Shown here piece by piece: positions 9,750 to 17,898 of a stretch of 61,877 bases of DNA. The stretch is from Sulfurimonas sp. (lineage in GTDB: Bacteria > Campylobacterota > Campylobacteria > Campylobacterales > Sulfurimonadaceae): contig NZ_JABIOQ010000050.1 in assembly GCF_018698455.1 (NCBI RefSeq), positions 1 to 61,877 on the forward strand, written 5' to 3'. The position numbers and the translations under genes were made by a program. The number at the start of each line of letters is the position of its first letter. The first letter of the stretch is position 1. The notes under the pieces were generated by a model. That model was given only the letters and a program-made list of their open reading frames with translations, was not told where the DNA came from and did no database searches.

Positions 9750-9986
9750 TTAGTCATTAGGAATAGCATTAAATTCTTCTTCTTTAGTTTTAAACCATTT
9801 GAGCATTTCCTCTGGTTTTTGCATAAGCTCTTTTGCCTCGTTCATTACTTTAAGGTGGGCTGCATCTTCTTGTAGAAACATTTCCATACCATGTCTCTTA
9901 CTCAATCCTACCATATCATTAAATGTTTCAGCTTGAAATGTTTTATCACAAGCACCGCCTAGTTGTTTACAAGTCATTGTTTTCAT
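9750..9986 (-). CDS. DUF1059 family small protein
   Basis: 78 aa soluble protein. MKTMTCKQLGGACDKTF, with two Cys, and SKRHGMEMF are the hallmark of the DUF1059 family, whose function is unknown. The C-terminus is an acidic/basic helix. It is immediately upstream of the decayed DUF1330-like gene on the same strand, so the two may once have been an operon. Confidence 0.8.
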   Translation of the reverse strand: MKTMTCKQLGGACDKTFQAETFNDMVGLSKRHGMEMFLQEDAAHLKVMNEAKELMQKPEEMLKWFKTKEEEFNAIPND

Positions 9987-10125
9987 AAGTTTCCTTCTTT
10001 TTCATCATTGTTTTTTATTTTCATATACTATCTAATCATATATTAACACTAATACATAATCAAAATAATCTTTAGAATCTAAGATATTAGCAAGATTCGA
10101 ATTGTTAAAACTCTTTATTTAAAAA

Positions 10126-11829
10126 TTATGACGAGCAGCTGATATGAGATATACCGGCAACCTCAAAGAATTCAGTCGGCTTGAGTCTATAGTATTTTTC
10201 TTCAATGTCTTTGGACTGCTCAGAATATGGCTCATTCATCACTTCCTGCATCTCTCTAATTAGAGAATAGTTTCCTTCTGTGGCTTGCTGGTATGCAGGT
10301 ACTAGGAGCCATTCTCGTAAACTATATTTTGGATTGACCAGTTTCATTTGAGCAGAGAGCTCTTCGTGAGATTTAGATGAAGTAGCGATGAGTGAGTTCA
10401 ATTTTTCTAGCCACTCTGACCATCTCTTGTGAATCTCTCCATCCTGAGTCAAGTTCTTGTAAAAGCTTTTTTTGAATGAATCAATGCTTTTAGGTATCTG
10501 TGAGAGCTCACGAAAGAAGATAGTATAATCGACAGAAGTTTGAACCATCAGTATTTGGAGTTCGTTGAACAATACTGTATCAAAAGTCTCAAGTCCAAGC
10601 TTGCTAGCCCACATCATTTCCATTTGTTCTTTCATTACTTTGGAAAAGCTACTTTCAATCTTGCTCAGCTGAAGTTGAGAGTTCTCATCTGATTTCAACA
10701 ATGGCTGTAACGCCATGCAAAATACATGAAAGTTTCGCTGGGCTGCTTGGGGTTGATTTAGGAAAGAGAAGTGCTTTCCCCCTCCCGTCCACGGCTGATA
10801 ACTTGGGTCAAACACATCACAAAATCCAAATGGACCGTAGTCGATGGTAAAACCTCCTGCCGCACAGTTATCGCTGTTAAAGTTTCCTTGGCAGTAGCCA
10901 ACACGAATCCAATTTGCCACAAGGGATGTGAGTCGACTACGGAACTCTTGTGCAAGTAACACAACTTTCTCAACAGTAGTTAAATTTTCATCAATTACAT
11001 TACTGTACTCGCGGTCAATCAAGTGTAATACAATCTTCTCTAGCTCTTCCATCGCTTTAGGATGCTCATTTTTTCGAGCACGTCGAGCAAAAAGTTCGAT
11101 TTGACCAACCCGTATAAATGAGGGTGCTACTCGTGTTGAAATAGCCACGGCTTCTTCTATCATTACCTCAGGATCCTTTGAATATGATCCTTCCTTATAC
11201 CATGGTCGCTTGACAGTCTCAGTTTTTGAAGTGAACAAACTCAAAGATCTTGATGTTGGCACTCCAAGAGCATGCATATGCTCCTGTGCGAGAAACTCGC
11301 GGATACTTGAACGCAAGACTGCCCGTCCATCAGCACCACGGCAGTATGGTGTTCGACCACCACCTTTGAGCTGCATTTCTAATCGACGACCATTAATTAT
11401 GCCCTCAAAGATGGAAATTGCACGACCATCACCGTACCCATTACCCGTTCCAAAGGGGCACTGCTGATAATACTCAGTACCGTAGATGGAAAGAGCATAT
11501 CCACATGCCCAACCAAACTTGCGAATTGGCTCTGGTACATTCGAAAGATTCCCCGAGAACATGCTTATAAAGTCATCTGATTGTGCCAGACTATCTGAAA
11601 ATCCCAATTCGCGAAATAAGCTAGTACTATGTACAATATACTGTGGCTTTTTAATTGGAGTTGGATTCACTGGAACATAATGCCCGGAAAAAACTTGTCT
11701 CGGAGAGTGATCGATACCGTTTGCTGTAGCCTCGGGATCACAGTCTAGAGTGTCCATTAGCGAGTAGTTTGTCAATTCTGCTAAATCGTTTAGTGTTTCT
11801 ACTATCTGAGAGGTTTGTTTTACCTTCAT
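10126..11829 (-). CDS. selO: Protein adenylyltransferase SelO (YdiU family)
   Basis: Pseudokinase-fold enzyme that transfers AMP from ATP to protein hydroxyl side chains, linked in bacteria to redox stress. 567 aa, the usual length. Visible signatures: [19 protein letters not shown] and SSIREFL in the N-lobe, and [20 protein letters not shown] in the catalytic region, where Asn and Asp bind metal. It ends in Cys-Ser-Ser; eukaryotic SelO has selenocysteine at this third-from-last position, here replaced by Cys. It is a single gene with its own spacing on both sides. Confidence 0.92.
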   Translation of the reverse strand: MKVKQTSQIVETLNDLAELTNYSLMDTLDCDPEATANGIDHSPRQVFSGHYVPVNPTPIKKPQYIVHSTSLFRELGFSDSLAQSDDFISMFSGNLSNVPEPIRKFGWACGYALSIYGTEYYQQCPFGTGNGYGDGRAISIFEGIINGRRLEMQLKGGGRTPYCRGADGRAVLRSSIREFLAQEHMHALGVPTSRSLSLFTSKTETVKRPWYKEGSYSKDPEVMIEEAVAISTRVAPSFIRVGQIELFARRARKNEHPKAMEELEKIVLHLIDREYSNVIDENLTTVEKVVLLAQEFRSRLTSLVANWIRVGYCQGNFNSDNCAAGGFTIDYGPFGFCDVFDPSYQPWTGGGKHFSFLNQPQAAQRNFHVFCMALQPLLKSDENSQLQLSKIESSFSKVMKEQMEMMWASKLGLETFDTVLFNELQILMVQTSVDYTIFFRELSQIPKSIDSFKKSFYKNLTQDGEIHKRWSEWLEKLNSLIATSSKSHEELSAQMKLVNPKYSLREWLLVPAYQQATEGNYSLIREMQEVMNEPYSEQSKDIEEKYYRLKPTEFFEVAGISHISCSS

Positions 11830-11884
11830 GTATCTTCCTTTTTTAGGTGTAATCGTCAGCTATTAGGGATCGAATTGTTGAAGA

Positions 11885-12220
11885 TTAAGAGCAACCACAA
11901 CCAGTACCACAACTTTCATCATTAGACTTATCAGTAGATTCCAGCGTCCAATCATCAGTAGAGTCACAACCAACATCACAACTAACACCCGTACTACAAC
12001 CAGAGACAGCAGTAGCATTTTGTGCTACTCTTATTACAAAAGTATTATCTTCAGCGATTTGTGAATGAAAAGTATGTTTACTACAGAATTCTTCATTCAT
12101 AAATTCAGCGACAATATTTGCATATTGATATGCTTCTTGCTGCGTTTGAAATTTATTGTTGTTTGTATATTCACTTTTTTTAAAACATCCACATTCTTGT
12201 TCCATCTGCACTGTATACAT
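11885..12220 (-). CDS. Cysteine-rich hypothetical protein
   Basis: 111 aa. The N-terminal part (about 1-70) is an ordinary globular sequence containing ECGC. The last 40 residues are rich in Cys, Ser, Asp and Gly (SGCSTGVSCDVGCD and CGTGCGCS at the end), suggesting metal binding. No signal peptide. Not assigned to a family. It lies between selO and the ferredoxin gene on the same strand. Confidence 0.65.
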   Translation of the reverse strand: MYTVQMEQECGCFKKSEYTNNNKFQTQQEAYQYANIVAEFMNEEFCSKHTFHSQIAEDNTFVIRVAQNATAVSGCSTGVSCDVGCDSTDDWTLESTDKSNDESCGTGCGCS

Positions 12221-12418
12221 AAAATATTTCCTTTTGATTATTATATTATGGAAGTATAGTTATTATAAACGAAATAAACATACTTTTTAAAAAGTAATTG
12301 TTGTTTATAAAAATTTCTTTACTTTAGAGTTATGAGATATGTATAGTGAATATACTGAGGGGAAGTTCTTTTGCTATTATGAGAGCATAAATATTCATGA
12401 ATGATTAAAACTATATAA

Positions 12419-12440
12419 ATAGGCAGATTAAACTGCCTAT
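12419..12440 (-). terminator. Hairpin downstream of the ferredoxin gene
   Basis: 8 bp perfect stem ATAGGCAG/CTGCCTAT with a 6-base loop, about 32 bp after the ferredoxin stop, followed on the minus strand by an AT-rich tract. Confidence 0.5.
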
Positions 12441-12471
12441 AAACTAGCATCTGAATGGTCTTTCTAAAAAC

Positions 12472-12825
12472 TTATTCTACAACACTATCAACATCGCCGG
12501 CTTCTCTATCTTCCATTGATATTTCAGGACGTGATGGCTGGTTATTATCAGCACCATCACCTAGCTTGTATACACTACTTGCTTCATAATGTGCTCTATT
12601 GGCATCATCAAACGGAAGATCCCAGACGATACAGCCATCTGTCGGGCATGCTGCCTGACATGCAGGAGTTTCATGATCACCTATACACTCAGTACAGGTT
12701 GCAGGATCTACATAATATGTATCTTCACCTGTTGGATTATCATCATCATCAACTATTGAGCTTGTTGGACACTCGTCCAAACAAGCATCACACGAAATAC
12801 ACAAATCTGTAATACGAACTGACAT
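12472..12825 (-). CDS. 2[4Fe-4S] ferredoxin
   Basis: Small soluble electron carrier, 117 aa. The first cluster motif is CISCDACLDECP (C-x2-C-x2-C-x3-C). The second is CTECIGDHETPACQAACP (C-x2-C-x8-C-x3-C), the expanded loop of Allochromatium-type ferredoxins, which have low redox potentials. An acidic C-terminal tail of ~35 residues follows. Such ferredoxins serve reductive-TCA or other low-potential reactions in this group; no partner enzyme is adjacent. The gene is alone, with a hairpin downstream. Confidence 0.9.
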   Translation of the reverse strand: MSVRITDLCISCDACLDECPTSSIVDDDDNPTGEDTYYVDPATCTECIGDHETPACQAACPTDGCIVWDLPFDDANRAHYEASSVYKLGDGADNNQPSRPEISMEDREAGDVDSVVE

Positions 12826-13010
12826 TTTATTTCCTTTGAATTAAATTCTATTGGTATATTATCCTCATCAATTTAAAGTTTCATTAAATATTTTTACTAG
12901 TTTAGATTTCAATTCATTATTTGCTTTATCTATGATGTTTTGTCAGCAGTCCCCAAAGTATTTTATACAAATCTTTTCTTGATTAAACAACTTTTATAAA
13001 TTAGATTAGA

Positions 13011-13016
13011 TATAAT
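13011..13016 (+). promoter_or_regulatory. -10 element of the ABC-F promoter
   Basis: GATATAATAG. Transcription would start near 13023, just before the GAGG ribosome-binding site at 13031-13034, so translation must begin downstream of that site. Confidence 0.5.
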
Positions 13017-13071
13017 AGAAAATATTCAAAGAGGATGGTTTGTAATCAAGAGTTTAAAAATTAGAAATTTA

Positions 13072-14538
13072 TTGTATAAATATGCTAGTACAGCCCAACC
13101 TATATTTAGTGAAGTAACTTTGGATATTGAAGAGGGTTGGAGTGCTATAACCGGTGTCAATGGCTCAGGCAAAAGTGCACTTTTAAAGTTAATATCAAAA
13201 GAGTTAAAAAGTGAAAAAGGGATGATCATAGGTAATGATCTTGTCGTATATTGTGCACAGAGTACTGAAGTAGCGCCTACTGAACTTGAAGAGTTTATGT
13301 GTACTTATACTAAAGAAGCCTTTCAAATCAGAGACCTTCTAAGGGTTGAAGATAGTTGGTTAGGGGTATGGAATATATTAAGTCATGGTGAGCGAAAACG
13401 CTTACAACTAGCTGTTGCCCTTTCTATGCCAAGCGATGTATTAATGGTAGATGAACCGACCAACCATCTTGACCAAGAATCACAAGCAATTGTGATAGAT
13501 GCCCTTAAAAGCTATAAGGGCATCGGTATTTTAGTAAGTCATGATAGAGTCCTACTCAATGCACTTTCACAGCAGACTATAATGATTAAATCTGGTGAAG
13601 TCTTAAAGCATAGAACAACATTTTCTTTAGCACAAGATGCATATGCACAGACTCTTTCCCATCAAAGAAAGACACTTGGAGAACAAGAACATGAATTTAA
13701 AAAACTAGGTAAAGCTATTCAAGCACAAAGGGAACAAGTTTCTCTTGCTAAAAAAAGATTCTCTAAAAAAAATGTCGGAAGATTTGATAGTGCTGAAAAA
13801 GAGAAGATAAACGGGGCTATATTAACAGGTAAAGATAAAAAGAATGGAAAGAACCTTCAGAACACAGTAACTAAACAGCGCCAACTCGGTGAAAAAATGG
13901 GAACCATTAAAAAAGAGTATGTAACAGGAATTAGCTTCGAGGGGAAAATTTCTAAACACAACTTCCGTGTAGCAGTTGAGAAATCCTGTATTCTTCTCTT
14001 TGAGACAACTGAACTTTGTTTTCCAAGGTTATCTATTAATGTCGGGGAAAAAGTCGGTATTAGTGGTGAGAATGGTGTAGGTAAGAGTAGTTTTATTCGC
14101 TATTTTATAAATAAGGTAGATTTTGCCCATGAGTACCTTTACATTCCTCAAGAAATCACTGAGGAAGAAGCAAAACAACTTTTTAAGAATGTAGACGAGA
14201 TGAGCAGTGAAGACAAAGGTGAACTTTTCACCCTTATACAATGTTTAGGATCCGATGCTAAAGCCCTACTCTACAGTACTGTTCCAAGTCCAGGAGAAAT
14301 TAGAAAGCTCTTAATTGCACAAGGACTTTTAAAACACCCTTCTCTCATTATTTTGGATGAACCAACGAACCATATGGATTTAGACTCAATTGAGTCTTTG
14401 GAGAGTGCCTTACAAGAGTATACTGGGGCATTAGTATTCATCACACACGATCAAACTTTTTTACAAAACCTAAGTACAAAATCTTGGGTATTTCAAAAGA
14501 ATAAAGAGAAACCTTATACAGTCAATGAAATATTATAA
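13072..14538 (+). CDS. ABC-F family ATPase
   Basis: Soluble ATPase with two ABC domains and no membrane part; the family acts on ribosomes (translation factors or antibiotic target protection). 488 aa from this TTG. Domain 1 has Walker A TGVNGSGKSAL, signature LSHGERKRLQL and Walker B VLMVDEPTNHLD; a charged linker lies at about 180-270; domain 2 has SGENGVGKSSF, SPGEIRKLL and LIILDEPTNHMD. TTG at 13072 is the first standard start in frame, but it cuts into the first beta strand. The frame reads IKSLKIRNLLYKY from ATC at 13045, 10 bases after GAGG, so the true start may be non-standard. The exact ABC-F subfamily is not resolved. Confidence 0.85.
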   Translation: MYKYASTAQPIFSEVTLDIEEGWSAITGVNGSGKSALLKLISKELKSEKGMIIGNDLVVYCAQSTEVAPTELEEFMCTYTKEAFQIRDLLRVEDSWLGVWNILSHGERKRLQLAVALSMPSDVLMVDEPTNHLDQESQAIVIDALKSYKGIGILVSHDRVLLNALSQQTIMIKSGEVLKHRTTFSLAQDAYAQTLSHQRKTLGEQEHEFKKLGKAIQAQREQVSLAKKRFSKKNVGRFDSAEKEKINGAILTGKDKKNGKNLQNTVTKQRQLGEKMGTIKKEYVTGISFEGKISKHNFRVAVEKSCILLFETTELCFPRLSINVGEKVGISGENGVGKSSFIRYFINKVDFAHEYLYIPQEITEEEAKQLFKNVDEMSSEDKGELFTLIQCLGSDAKALLYSTVPSPGEIRKLLIAQGLLKHPSLIILDEPTNHMDLDSIESLESALQEYTGALVFITHDQTFLQNLSTKSWVFQKNKEKPYTVNEIL

Positions 14539-14609
14539 TAGTAAAACTTTGCATCATGCAATATTTCAGTCATCTATCTTTTATTTATGAAACAATACAC
14601 CTAAAGGGG

Positions 14610-14615
14610 TATAAT
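14610..14615 (+). promoter_or_regulatory. -10 element upstream of yaeQ
   Basis: GGGGTATAATCATG, about 90 bp before the preferred YaeQ start. A 13 bp palindrome TTGCATCATGCAA at about 14551-14563, just after the ABC-F stop, may be a weak terminator. Confidence 0.4.
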
Positions 14616-14702
14616 CATGAATCATATAAACAGTAAATACATTAAACTCAAAATTCTATGGCACTTCCTAAAAAAGAAAATGCTTCGAACTTAAGGAACA
14701 TC

Positions 14703-15233
14703 ATGGCTACCAAATCAACAATCAATAAAACTAATTTAAATATAGCCAATATGGATACGAACTACTATGCTGAGCATAGTTTAATCCTAGCACAACATCC
14801 ATCTGAAAATGACTTGCGTTTAATGGTAAGAATTCTCGCATTTATTTTTAATGCAAATGAAGATTTAATCTTTTGTAAGGGAATAGCTCAAGATGATGAA
14901 CCAGATCTTTGGCAAAAGAATCTCAGTGGAGATATTGAACTTTGGGTTGATTTAGGACAACCTGATGAAAAAAGAATTAAAAAAGCTTGTGGTCGTTCAG
15001 ATAAGGTAATTATCTACACATATCAAGAAGGCATGGCAAATTCTTGGTTTACTCAGAATAAAAAGCTACTTAATAGACTTAAAAATTTAAGTATCGTATA
15101 TTTAAAAATTGATGGTGATATTGAAGAACTCTGTGAACGTTCCATGTCACTACAGGCAAACATTAGTGATAATGAACTTAATTTGATTGCTGGTGAAAAC
15201 AGTATTTTTATAGCAGAAGATATTTGGAAATAA
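14703..15233 (+). CDS. yaeQ: YaeQ family protein
   Basis: 176 aa from the ATG at 14703, which is preceded by AAGGA and gives the family N-terminus MATKSTINKTNLNIANMD. An earlier in-frame ATG at 14658 adds 15 residues unlike the family. HSLILAQHPSENDLRLMVR, DDEPDLWQKNLSG and DLGQPDEKRIKKACGRSDK are near-diagnostic of YaeQ, a PD-(D/E)XK-nuclease-fold family. It was once linked to RfaH function in enterobacteria; its biochemical role is unclear. It stands as a single gene. Confidence 0.9.
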   Translation: MATKSTINKTNLNIANMDTNYYAEHSLILAQHPSENDLRLMVRILAFIFNANEDLIFCKGIAQDDEPDLWQKNLSGDIELWVDLGQPDEKRIKKACGRSDKVIIYTYQEGMANSWFTQNKKLLNRLKNLSIVYLKIDGDIEELCERSMSLQANISDNELNLIAGENSIFIAEDIWK

Positions 15234-15251
15234 AATAATGACTATGTCTTA

Positions 15252-15863
15252 TTAGTCAACAAGTACTATTCCCATTGATTCAAGTAAAAACAATGCTTCA
15301 TACCTACTAAATATAGCACCCTTTAAATGATTGGTTTTTATATTGATTTGGGTGTTTGTAGCATCAGTAAAATTTGCATACTCTAGTTTAGTACTCTCAA
15401 ACCATGCACCTTTAAAATCACTAGTACTAAAGTCAGCTCCACTAAATGAACCTGACCTAAAATCAACATATTTAGCACTACACTTTTTCATCACTACCCT
15501 ATCTATTGTTAGAGCAAAAAAATTATTGTCATTTACAATACATTCTCTAAATTCAATTGGTGTACTGCTGAGTAAACTTTTCCAGTCACACATTGTCCAG
15601 TCTATACCAATCATTTTACATGATATAAAGTGACTACCACTTACAATGCTATTTGTAAGTTTCATAAGGCTTAGATTACAGTTTAGAAAACGACAATCAA
15701 TAAACCTACATGAATGAAAAAAAGTTTCACTAAAGTCACATGATATAAATGTACACTCTTCAAACTCCGCTTTTTTTATCTTTATTCCCCGAAGGTCAAT
15801 TCTTTCAAATTCTTCAGCAAAACAATCAAGGTTATCTACAATTAGTTCTTTATTTTTACTCAT
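15252..15863 (-). CDS. Pentapeptide repeat protein
   Basis: 203 aa built of A(D/N)LXX-like pentapeptides: FEECTFISCDFSETFFHSCR, RFLNCNLSLMKL, and later VDFRSGSFSGADFSTSDFKG and LEYANFTDATN. These form a right-handed quadrilateral beta helix. There is no signal peptide or membrane segment. Members include DNA-mimic gyrase protectors and many of unknown role; nothing here decides between them. It is convergent with yaeQ. Confidence 0.8.
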   Translation of the reverse strand: MSKNKELIVDNLDCFAEEFERIDLRGIKIKKAEFEECTFISCDFSETFFHSCRFIDCRFLNCNLSLMKLTNSIVSGSHFISCKMIGIDWTMCDWKSLLSSTPIEFRECIVNDNNFFALTIDRVVMKKCSAKYVDFRSGSFSGADFSTSDFKGAWFESTKLEYANFTDATNTQINIKTNHLKGAIFSRYEALFLLESMGIVLVD

Positions 15864-15990
15864 ATAATTCTCATAATAAATTTTTGTATAACTATATCTA
15901 GATTTTTATAAATAAGGAAACAAAAATTCACTTTGAGTTATGCATACTCTAGTTATAATTCTGTAAAATACTTAAAAAAATGGAAATATT

Positions 15991-16182
15991 ATGGATGGAA
16001 CTAAACGAGTAAATATAAAACATGGAATAAGTGTCGCAATAGTTTTAAAACAAGATCAAGACACAGGAAAATTAACTGATGGGATAGTAAGAGATTTACT
16101 TACAAAATCTCCATCTCATCCACACGGAATAAAAGTCCGTTTAATGAGTGGAGAGGTTGGACGAGTCAAAGAGATCTATTAA
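15991..16182 (+). CDS. YwbE family protein (DUF2196)
   Basis: 63 aa. RVNIKHGISVAIVLKQDQ, TGKLTDGIVRDLLTKSP and HPHGIKVRLMSGEVGRVKEI are the conserved YwbE pattern, a small beta-barrel-like protein of unknown function. It ends 5 bp before the end of the convergent chemoreceptor gene. Confidence 0.85.
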   Translation: MDGTKRVNIKHGISVAIVLKQDQDTGKLTDGIVRDLLTKSPSHPHGIKVRLMSGEVGRVKEIY

Positions 16183-16187
16183 GTTTT

Positions 16188-17252
16188 CTATTTCTGAGAA
16201 GATTTAACAGCATTAAAAAGATCGTTAAACCCACTCTCACTAGAGTTTTCAACATCTTTAATTCTTGCAAGAGCTTCTGTATATTTAGCATCATTATTTA
16301 AACTAATTGCTTCAGTTAATCCTTTATGAATATTTGAATGATGGTTTCCAATACTACCTAAAGTACTATTACCTTTTAAAAATGTGCTCTTAGCTTCTGT
16401 AAACCATTTAGAAAATCTACAGCTATTTTCATTTTCTATTTCAGTTGTAGTTTGAAATATAAGTGCTTTGTATGCATGAATTTTCAGTCCAATATGGTCT
16501 ATTTTCCCACTATTTACTTGAAGTTCGTCAGTTACATACTGCGTTTTAGACTTTATTCTTCCAGAGTTTTCTACAACACTCTCAATGCTTTCATTAAAGA
16601 CATTTAATATATCATTTACCTTAGATGCTTCTTCATGAAAAGTATTGCTAATATCTATCATAGAACTTGAGTTTTGCTTGAGCGAATTGATATTGATTTC
16701 AACTTCACTTGTTGCTTTTTGTGTTCTCTCCGCTAGCTTACGGACCTCATCTGCAACAACAGCAAAACCACGTCCATGTTCACCTGCACGAGCTGCTTCA
16801 ATCGCTGCGTTTAGTGCTAGTAGATTTGTTTGGTCTGATATATCTTTAATCAGGTTAATAATATCAGCAATAGACATAACACTCTCACTTAAAGAGTTAG
16901 AATCATCGCCCAAAGTATTTGTGTACTCTTGAATTTTATCTACACTTCTAGCTATCTCAGAAGTCTCTTTTTCAACATCTATCATCTTTTCTGTTGTTTG
17001 AGTATTTAACTCATTAATATCTATTAACATTGCAATTGGACTATCAACAGTTTTTTTTAAAAAATCATTTCCATTTTGGTAACTATCCAGAAGAGTATTC
17101 ACAAACTCTGTTTGTTTAGTATCTACAAGTTTAATAGGCTTTCTAGCATTTTCAAGTTCGCGTTTTAAATCTTCTATATCTGATATATAGTTGCTAACCT
17201 CAACTCTATGTTTATCATTTAGTTCATCAATTACTTTCTTGTTTCCAAACAT
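16188..17252 (-). CDS. Soluble methyl-accepting chemotaxis protein with C-terminal CZB domain
   Basis: 354 aa cytoplasmic chemoreceptor. An N-terminal coiled coil (about 10-45) replaces any sensor or membrane segment. The signalling tip, [20 protein letters not shown] followed by [17 protein letters not shown], is the universal CheA/CheW contact. The C-terminal ~120 residues have the chemoreceptor zinc-binding pattern: IHAYKAL (His), CRFSKWF (Cys..W) and GNHHSNIH (His). CZB domains sense zinc or reactive chlorine species. There is no transmembrane helix, so sensing is intracellular. It is a lone gene; cheY lies 6 kb away. Confidence 0.85.
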   Translation of the reverse strand: MFGNKKVIDELNDKHRVEVSNYISDIEDLKRELENARKPIKLVDTKQTEFVNTLLDSYQNGNDFLKKTVDSPIAMLIDINELNTQTTEKMIDVEKETSEIARSVDKIQEYTNTLGDDSNSLSESVMSIADIINLIKDISDQTNLLALNAAIEAARAGEHGRGFAVVADEVRKLAERTQKATSEVEININSLKQNSSSMIDISNTFHEEASKVNDILNVFNESIESVVENSGRIKSKTQYVTDELQVNSGKIDHIGLKIHAYKALIFQTTTEIENENSCRFSKWFTEAKSTFLKGNSTLGSIGNHHSNIHKGLTEAISLNNDAKYTEALARIKDVENSSESGFNDLFNAVKSSQK

Positions 17253-17378
17253 TATATATCCCCTGTTCCATTAATTATCATCATTGTATCATAAAGACTC
17301 TTTCTCTTACTTTAACGAAATTTACATAATTTTTTTCTAAAAGCTTTTAATTTCAACTTAGATTTATATTTCATTCAA

Positions 17379-17384
17379 TATAAT
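17379..17384 (+). promoter_or_regulatory. -10 element upstream of the 17419 membrane gene
   Basis: CAATATAATTG, 34 bp before the ATG, with AAAGGA close to the start codon. Confidence 0.5.
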
Positions 17385-17418
17385 TGTTGTTATATCTAAA
17401 AATATAAAAGGATTTATT

Positions 17419-17841
17419 ATGGGTACTATGTTATTAGTGATGGCCGCAGGGCTTACATTTGGTCTGATCGTTTTCTTTATTTGTGAGGAAAAATCTTTAA
17501 AAGATGCTGACTTTTCCGACATGAAAGGTCTATTTACGCAAGAGCTTCAAGCTTCCGCATGCATTGGCCAGTTCCAGACAGTACGCTACTTACTTGTCTA
17601 TCTTGTATTACTTCTTATTTTCAATTTAGTAATTGCTAACCTAGTGTTTTTGCCTAACGAGTTTGCTATCCAAGAAATACTCGCATATACCTTTATACCA
17701 TCTCTAGTTGGTTCTTGGATTATTTTACTTGTAAAATGGACATATCAGCCTGTTATAAAACTTGCTTCTTCATTTATGTATGGTGCCGGATTTATAGGGG
17801 CTTCTAGTATTGCCTTTGGAATTACATACTTTATACGCTAG
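17419..17841 (+). CDS. Small integral membrane protein, unknown function
   Basis: 140 aa with four predicted hydrophobic helices (about 4-22, 55-75, 85-103 and 115-138) and a short soluble loop after the first (EEKSLKDADFSDMKGLFTQE). I do not recognise the family. It is upstream of the TPR gene on the same strand, but that gene has its own -10 box, so cotranscription is uncertain. Confidence 0.7.
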   Translation: MGTMLLVMAAGLTFGLIVFFICEEKSLKDADFSDMKGLFTQELQASACIGQFQTVRYLLVYLVLLLIFNLVIANLVFLPNEFAIQEILAYTFIPSLVGSWIILLVKWTYQPVIKLASSFMYGAGFIGASSIAFGITYFIR

Positions 17842-17866
17842 CCCTCTTAAATGGTATTAATATTGC

Positions 17867-17872
17867 TATAAT
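17867..17872 (+). promoter_or_regulatory. TGC-extended -10 promoter of the TPR gene
   Basis: TATTGCTATAATTA, the typical epsilonproteobacterial form, 27 bp before the ATG at 17899, with AAGGTG at 17889-17894. Confidence 0.6.
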
Positions 17873-17898
17873 TATAAAAAAATTTAGCAAGGTGATAT

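Noticed and set aside
14618-14695. 25-codon leader ORF upstream of yaeQ
   Set aside because: It starts 3 bases after a -10 box, has no ribosome-binding site and overlaps other frames; no attenuation structure seen.
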